This document shows, one piece after another, positions 8,097-10,477 of a stretch of 10,477 bases of DNA. The translations under genes were made by a program, and so were the position numbers. Numbering within the stretch: the first letter of the stretch is position 1; the number at the start of each line of letters is the position of its first letter. The notes beneath the pieces were generated by a model. It was not told the DNA's origin. It did no database searches and saw only the letters and a program-made list of their open reading frames with translations. Origin of the DNA: Acanthaster planci (lineage: Eukaryota > Echinodermata > Asteroidea > Valvatida > Acanthasteridae); assembly GCF_001949145.1 (NCBI RefSeq), contig NW_019091565.1, forward strand, positions 439,283 to 449,759. The letters run 5' to 3'.

Positions 8097-9175
8097 TTAC
8101 GTTTTTTGTATAAAAGTCAAAATTATATAACCGACCGCTAAAAACAAAGTCCACACGTGCTCTGCCACCCATCCAACCGCTTTACTCGCCACGTTGAATA
8201 TCCAACTTAAAACGCTACCTATGATTCCGGGCAAAGCGCCTAAAGCTTTCGACCCGAGTTTCTTTAACACGTTTGCCAAATTTCACAGTTGCCGTTTGAT
8301 CCCATCTTTACTCGGTGGTTTAGGTTCGGGTGTCAGTTCGGGCGTGATGCTATGCTTCCAGCAGCTCTAACGTTGGCTACGATGCTACTAACGATGGTAC
8401 TCAACGCTAGTGACAAAGCCGCTAAAATACTTACAATCGTTACACCTTGCTCTAGAAATATCGTTCAAATCTTCTGGCGTAAAGTTTTGTCGGAATTCAC
8501 GATCTTTTCGATCGTTTCCTTGATGTGATTAATTTGGTTCCTCAATTGATCGGAATTTCTATCGATGACTTCTAATTTCCCCCGTCTTCCGACTCGTAAG
8601 TCGTATAATTGCCGTTGAAGTTCTGTACATTCTCCTTCAGATGTCGCTTCTTCCAAGTCGGCTTTGACCTGCTGAATTTCTAAGTCTAACTGATCTTATT
8701 TACCTTGATTAAAATTAATTCTCCCTTTATCGTTTGTAACGATTTATCTAAAGCGACGAGTTCGCTGTAATTTAACCCTTCGGTTTGAATGTCTACGTCT
8801 CGGGTGATGTCTTCCACAATGTCGCTCGCTAGATCTGCTTCTTGGGACAGTTCTTCTAATTCTATGCTCTCGGGATGAATTTCCGCTAGTTTACGAGCCA
8901 CTTCTTGCGCCTGCTGTTTTGTTTTGCCAGAGACGTAGTCTTGTAAGCCTAAGACGCGTCTCATAAAACCCACGTTTGTTCTTTGTCTAATAGTATTTAG
9001 GCTAAGAAATACTTTTAACGCGTCTTTGAAAGATAATTTATTTAAATCGGGCTGTTTAATTTTAATTAGCTTACTCGATAGCATGGCGTAACCTATTGGA
9101 AATCGCTGAAACTACAGCGCCGTGGTAATCCGTATTGGCAATTCCGTTTACGTCGATTGATTTAGCGTTACTCAT
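8097..9175 (-). pseudogene. Gene C: coiled-coil protein with C-terminal hydrophobic helices, broken in five places
   Basis: Coding-like sequence runs from an ATG at 9175 (MSNAKSIDVNG) to TAA at 8097, about 358 codons. The breaks are a frameshift near 9073-9110, a frameshift near 8690 (looks like loss of one G after AATAA), TGA at 8465-8467, a frameshift near 8350 and TGA at 8283-8285. The long open pieces are 8686-9084, 8465-8693 and 8097-8282. The N-terminal third is mixed helical, with FMRRVLGL and an Ala/Glu/Leu-rich helix ending in LSQEADL. The middle is charged heptad-like sequence typical of a coiled coil. After the first TGA comes a hydrophobic segment rich in Ile, Val, Ser and Ala, then a Pro-rich linker, then an amphipathic Gly/Leu/Ile helix (GALPGIIGSVLSWIF) and a final membrane-like segment. 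It starts 24 bases after gene B's likely end. A virion or membrane-remodelling protein is plausible; the function is unknown. Confidence 0.75.
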
Positions 9176-9199
9176 TTTTATTATGAGGAGTTTTTAAAT

Positions 9200-9619
9200 T
9201 TATTCCATATCCAAATTCTCGGGCCGCTCGCTACGCTCGCTGTTTGGTTGAACAGTCGGCTTTGGTTGAATCGGTTCTTGTAATTCGGCAGGTTTTTTTT
9301 TTCAAAAAAAATGCGAGTAAGATTCCTCCGATCGCCAATCCACCCATAATTAAATATTGGTTGTCACTGACTTCGCCTAATTTCATTTTACCTAACTGCT
9401 GCTTCATTTTTTTATTATGCTCGGCTAATTTCTTGCCTTGTTCCACACGCCTTGGATTAGTCAAACCATGGGACATTTCCTAAGCGAGATTTGCTATAAA
9501 TACCGCGTATACTTATCACCATTAGCAGCAACGTTAGCTTTAGTCATCGTCTGAATTTGGGATTTTACCGGGATGCTCGCTGGCGTTGGTGCTGGCGTTT
9601 GTTCTATAGTTGTTGACAT
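9200..9619 (-). pseudogene. Gene B: small single-pass membrane protein, split by an inverted insertion
   Basis: The frame starts at ATG 9619 with a Pro/Thr-rich N-terminus (MSTTIEQTPAPTPAS) and reaches TAG at 9494 after 41 codons. It resumes beyond an 83-base insertion (about 9463-9545) with NPRRVEQGKKLAEHNKK, a basic helix, followed by one transmembrane segment (YLIMGGLAIGGILLAFF, about 9356-9303). Directly after it, at runs of eight T and ten A on the coding strand, the coherent frame changes. The new frame gives a hydrophilic Pro/Gln/Glu-rich tail ending NLDME and TAA at 9200-9202, whereas the old frame stops at 9231. The undamaged length would be about 110 residues. The layout (disordered start, basic helix, one membrane pass, short acidic tail) suits a small virion or membrane protein. 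No family was recognised. Confidence 0.68.
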
Positions 9620-9749
9620 CTTTTATTATATACACGTTTTTATTTATCGATAGATTCTTAGTCGTAATTAACGTTGCTGCTAATGGTGATAAGTATACGC
9701 GGTATTTATAGCAAATCTCGCTTAGGAAATGTCCCATGGTTTGACTAAT
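9456..9749. repeat. 81-bp perfect inverted repeat with 132-bp spacer
   Basis: The left arm (9456-9536) is the exact reverse complement of the right arm (9669-9749), with mismatches immediately outside on both sides. The right arm lies in coding-like sequence of gene A; the left arm interrupts gene B. TTAGTC occurs at both edges of the extra piece in gene B (9457-9462 and 9540-9545). This fits a templated insertion copied from the opposite strand. An assembly or amplification artefact is the main alternative. Confidence 0.92.
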
Positions 9750-10011
9750 GATCGGGTCATCGTTTAGATCTTTGGTTAAATCCTCTTCGGAATTTAAATC
9801 GATATTAAGCCCAAGAAATTCAACTGGGGTAGCAATGCCTATCAACTGCGCGTATAAGCTTATGATTGCGTGTCCCATTTTTTTCTTGGTTTTTTGAAGT
9901 TAGCAATTCTAAATCTTCGACCGTAAATTCCTTTCCAAGATACTTTTTACTTTCGCCTGATGCTACAATTAAACAGAGGCGATTCGGAAGGATGCTTTTG
10001 ATATCGTCCAT
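9540..10011 (-). pseudogene. Gene A: small helical protein, one homopolymer frameshift
   Basis: The ATG at 10011 (MDDIKSILPNRLCLIV) opens a frame that stays coherent to about 9885 and then drifts to a stop at 9820. A second frame from ATG 9878 continues coherently (SLYAQLIGIATPVEFLG, then DDPIISQTMGHFLSEI). The switch coincides with a run of seven A on the coding strand (9878-9884), so a one-base indel there is likely. The second frame stays open to 9540, overlapping the start of gene B by about 80 bases; the true stop may lie earlier, near 9650, and cannot be fixed. The predicted protein is mostly alpha-helical, about 120-150 residues, with no signal peptide or clear membrane segment. It is the first gene of the minus-strand group. 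The right arm of the inverted repeat is part of it, and because the reading is coherent there, this arm looks like the original copy. No family was recognised. Confidence 0.62.
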
Positions 10012-10016
10012 TTATA

Positions 10017-10039
10017 TTAACAATTTTTAAAATTGTTAA
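10017..10039. promoter_or_regulatory. 23-bp AT-rich palindrome just upstream of gene A
   Basis: Arms TTAACAATTTT (10017-10027) and AAAATTGTTAA (10029-10039) pair perfectly around a single T. It sits five bases before the gene A start on the minus strand. It could be a binding site for a dimeric regulator, a cruciform or replication feature, or part of the 5' untranslated region. Confidence 0.55.
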
Positions 10040-10260
10040 AGGTATGCTTGAGGCGTAGGTACTCGATTGTATAATAAGTTAAATTGATGGCTATAGTTAG
10101 TTGAATAAGTATTTGTACTAGTTGTAACATTGCTGCTTATTTGTTATAACTAAAATAAAACTAGCTTTTTATAATAATGATGCGAATATTCAATCTCTAG
10201 CTTATTCGATTTTTAAGGTTATTACACTTTAAGTTAATTAATTAATTAATTTTAATCCCT
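10040..10260. other. AT-rich gene-free right edge of the element, with a TTAA run
   Basis: No coding frame is supported. The stretch ends in a TTAA/AATT tandem run (10234-10253), after which composition rises towards that of the flank. This may be the terminal region of the element, but no inverted copy was found at the left edge by eye. Confidence 0.4.
10164..10173 (-). promoter_or_regulatory. TATA box candidate for the A-B-C gene group
   Basis: On the minus strand this reads TATAAAAAGC, about 150 bases upstream of gene A. It mirrors the TATAAAAG upstream of gene D. The surrounding DNA is very AT-rich, so chance occurrence is quite possible. Confidence 0.3.
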
Positions 10261-10477
10261 GGGACGCGTTCTGAGTTTAAACTCACACGGTTCCGTTGAG
10301 TCCGTTTCATTTTTCAGGTTTGCAGAGCCCTGAGTCCGTCCTAAAGGTATATTAATGCTTCAGTGGTTGTCCCCTAGCCTCTACAGATCTTACAAACCAC
10401 CAAAACCCACCAGAAGTACATCACAGTACCGTGGGGGCCATTTTCCCAGGCTATCAGGATTTGAAGGGGGGGGGGGG
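10261..10477. other. Probable host flank, no gene; ends in G12
   Basis: Composition is more balanced than in the preceding stretch. It holds a 14-bp perfect palindrome TGAGTTTAAACTCA (10272-10285) and two copies of TGAGTCCGT (10297 and 10331). The last 12 bases are all G, often seen at a contig end or sequencing break. No exon can be supported. Confidence 0.45.

Larger units (their letters stand above)
6150..10260. mobile_element. Degraded virus-like or Polinton-like element with convergent gene groups
   Basis: From about 6150 the sequence becomes richer in CpG and densely packed with small genes. Two + strand genes (D, E) converge on three - strand genes (A, B, C), and a - strand frame F lies at the left edge. 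Spacing is a few bases to about 25 bases and D and E overlap, unlike the intron-containing host gene. The products combine membrane segments, coiled coils and a beta-rich protein, which suits virion or membrane proteins. No polymerase, integrase, packaging ATPase or recognisable major capsid gene is present. No terminal inverted repeats or target duplications were found by eye, so both edges are approximate. I recall similar uncharacterised protein sets from cnidarian and other marine invertebrate genomes, but cannot verify this here. Confidence 0.6.

Noticed and set aside
8289-8528. 79-codon plus-strand open frame between E and C
   Set aside because: It is the antisense shadow of the hydrophobic segment of gene C, whose minus-strand reading is coherent.
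9244-9483. 79-codon plus-strand open frame
   Set aside because: It is the antisense shadow of gene B, whose minus-strand reading has a clear basic helix and membrane segment.
10310-10352. Short exon between CAG and GT near the right end
   Set aside because: Acceptor and donor dinucleotides alone are too weak, and no coding continuity is visible.

Overview
The window is eukaryotic nuclear DNA, most likely from a marine invertebrate. The left part holds a four-exon gene with canonical GT/AG introns and a strong Kozak start. The intergenic DNA is AT-rich and contains a tRNA-derived SINE-like fragment and TTAGGG-like repeats. The exact taxon cannot be read from this sequence. The single N at 6157 and the 12-base G run that ends the window suggest a draft contig.

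Region 1 (1-3528): upstream DNA, then a complete spliced gene on the + strand for a 372-residue class I SAM-dependent methyltransferase. Its N-terminal half looks like a winged helix, as in the mycobacterial Rv2258c type. Exons are 589-788, 1287-1477, 2441-2563 and 2924-3528, and the phases fit exactly. Region 2 (3529 to about 6150): host intergenic DNA with a candidate poly(A) signal, a palindromic double ETS-like site and a SINE-like piece on the minus strand.

Region 3 (about 6150 to about 10260): a compact, CpG-richer block that looks unlike the host DNA and behaves like a virus-derived or Polinton-like mobile element. It has two convergent gene groups. On the + strand are gene D (membrane/EF-hand-like/PPPY) and gene E (beta-rich with a Pro/Gln/Lys tail), which overlap by ATGA. 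On the - strand, reading leftwards from 10011, are gene A, gene B (basic helix plus one transmembrane segment) and gene C (coiled coil plus hydrophobic helices). A further - strand reading frame, F, lies at the left edge. All but D are clearly broken by stops and frameshifts, and D also seems damaged at its 5' end. No DNA polymerase B, integrase, packaging ATPase or recognisable major capsid gene is visible, so the element is partial, non-autonomous or of an undescribed type.

Two features of this block stand out. A 15-bp motif of the form GCGAGCGNAGCGAGC recurs on the sense strand in the hydrophilic tails of F, D, E and B. An 81-bp perfect inverted repeat looks like a templated inverted insertion of a piece of gene A into gene B.

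Region 4 (10261-10477): probable host flank with no supported gene.
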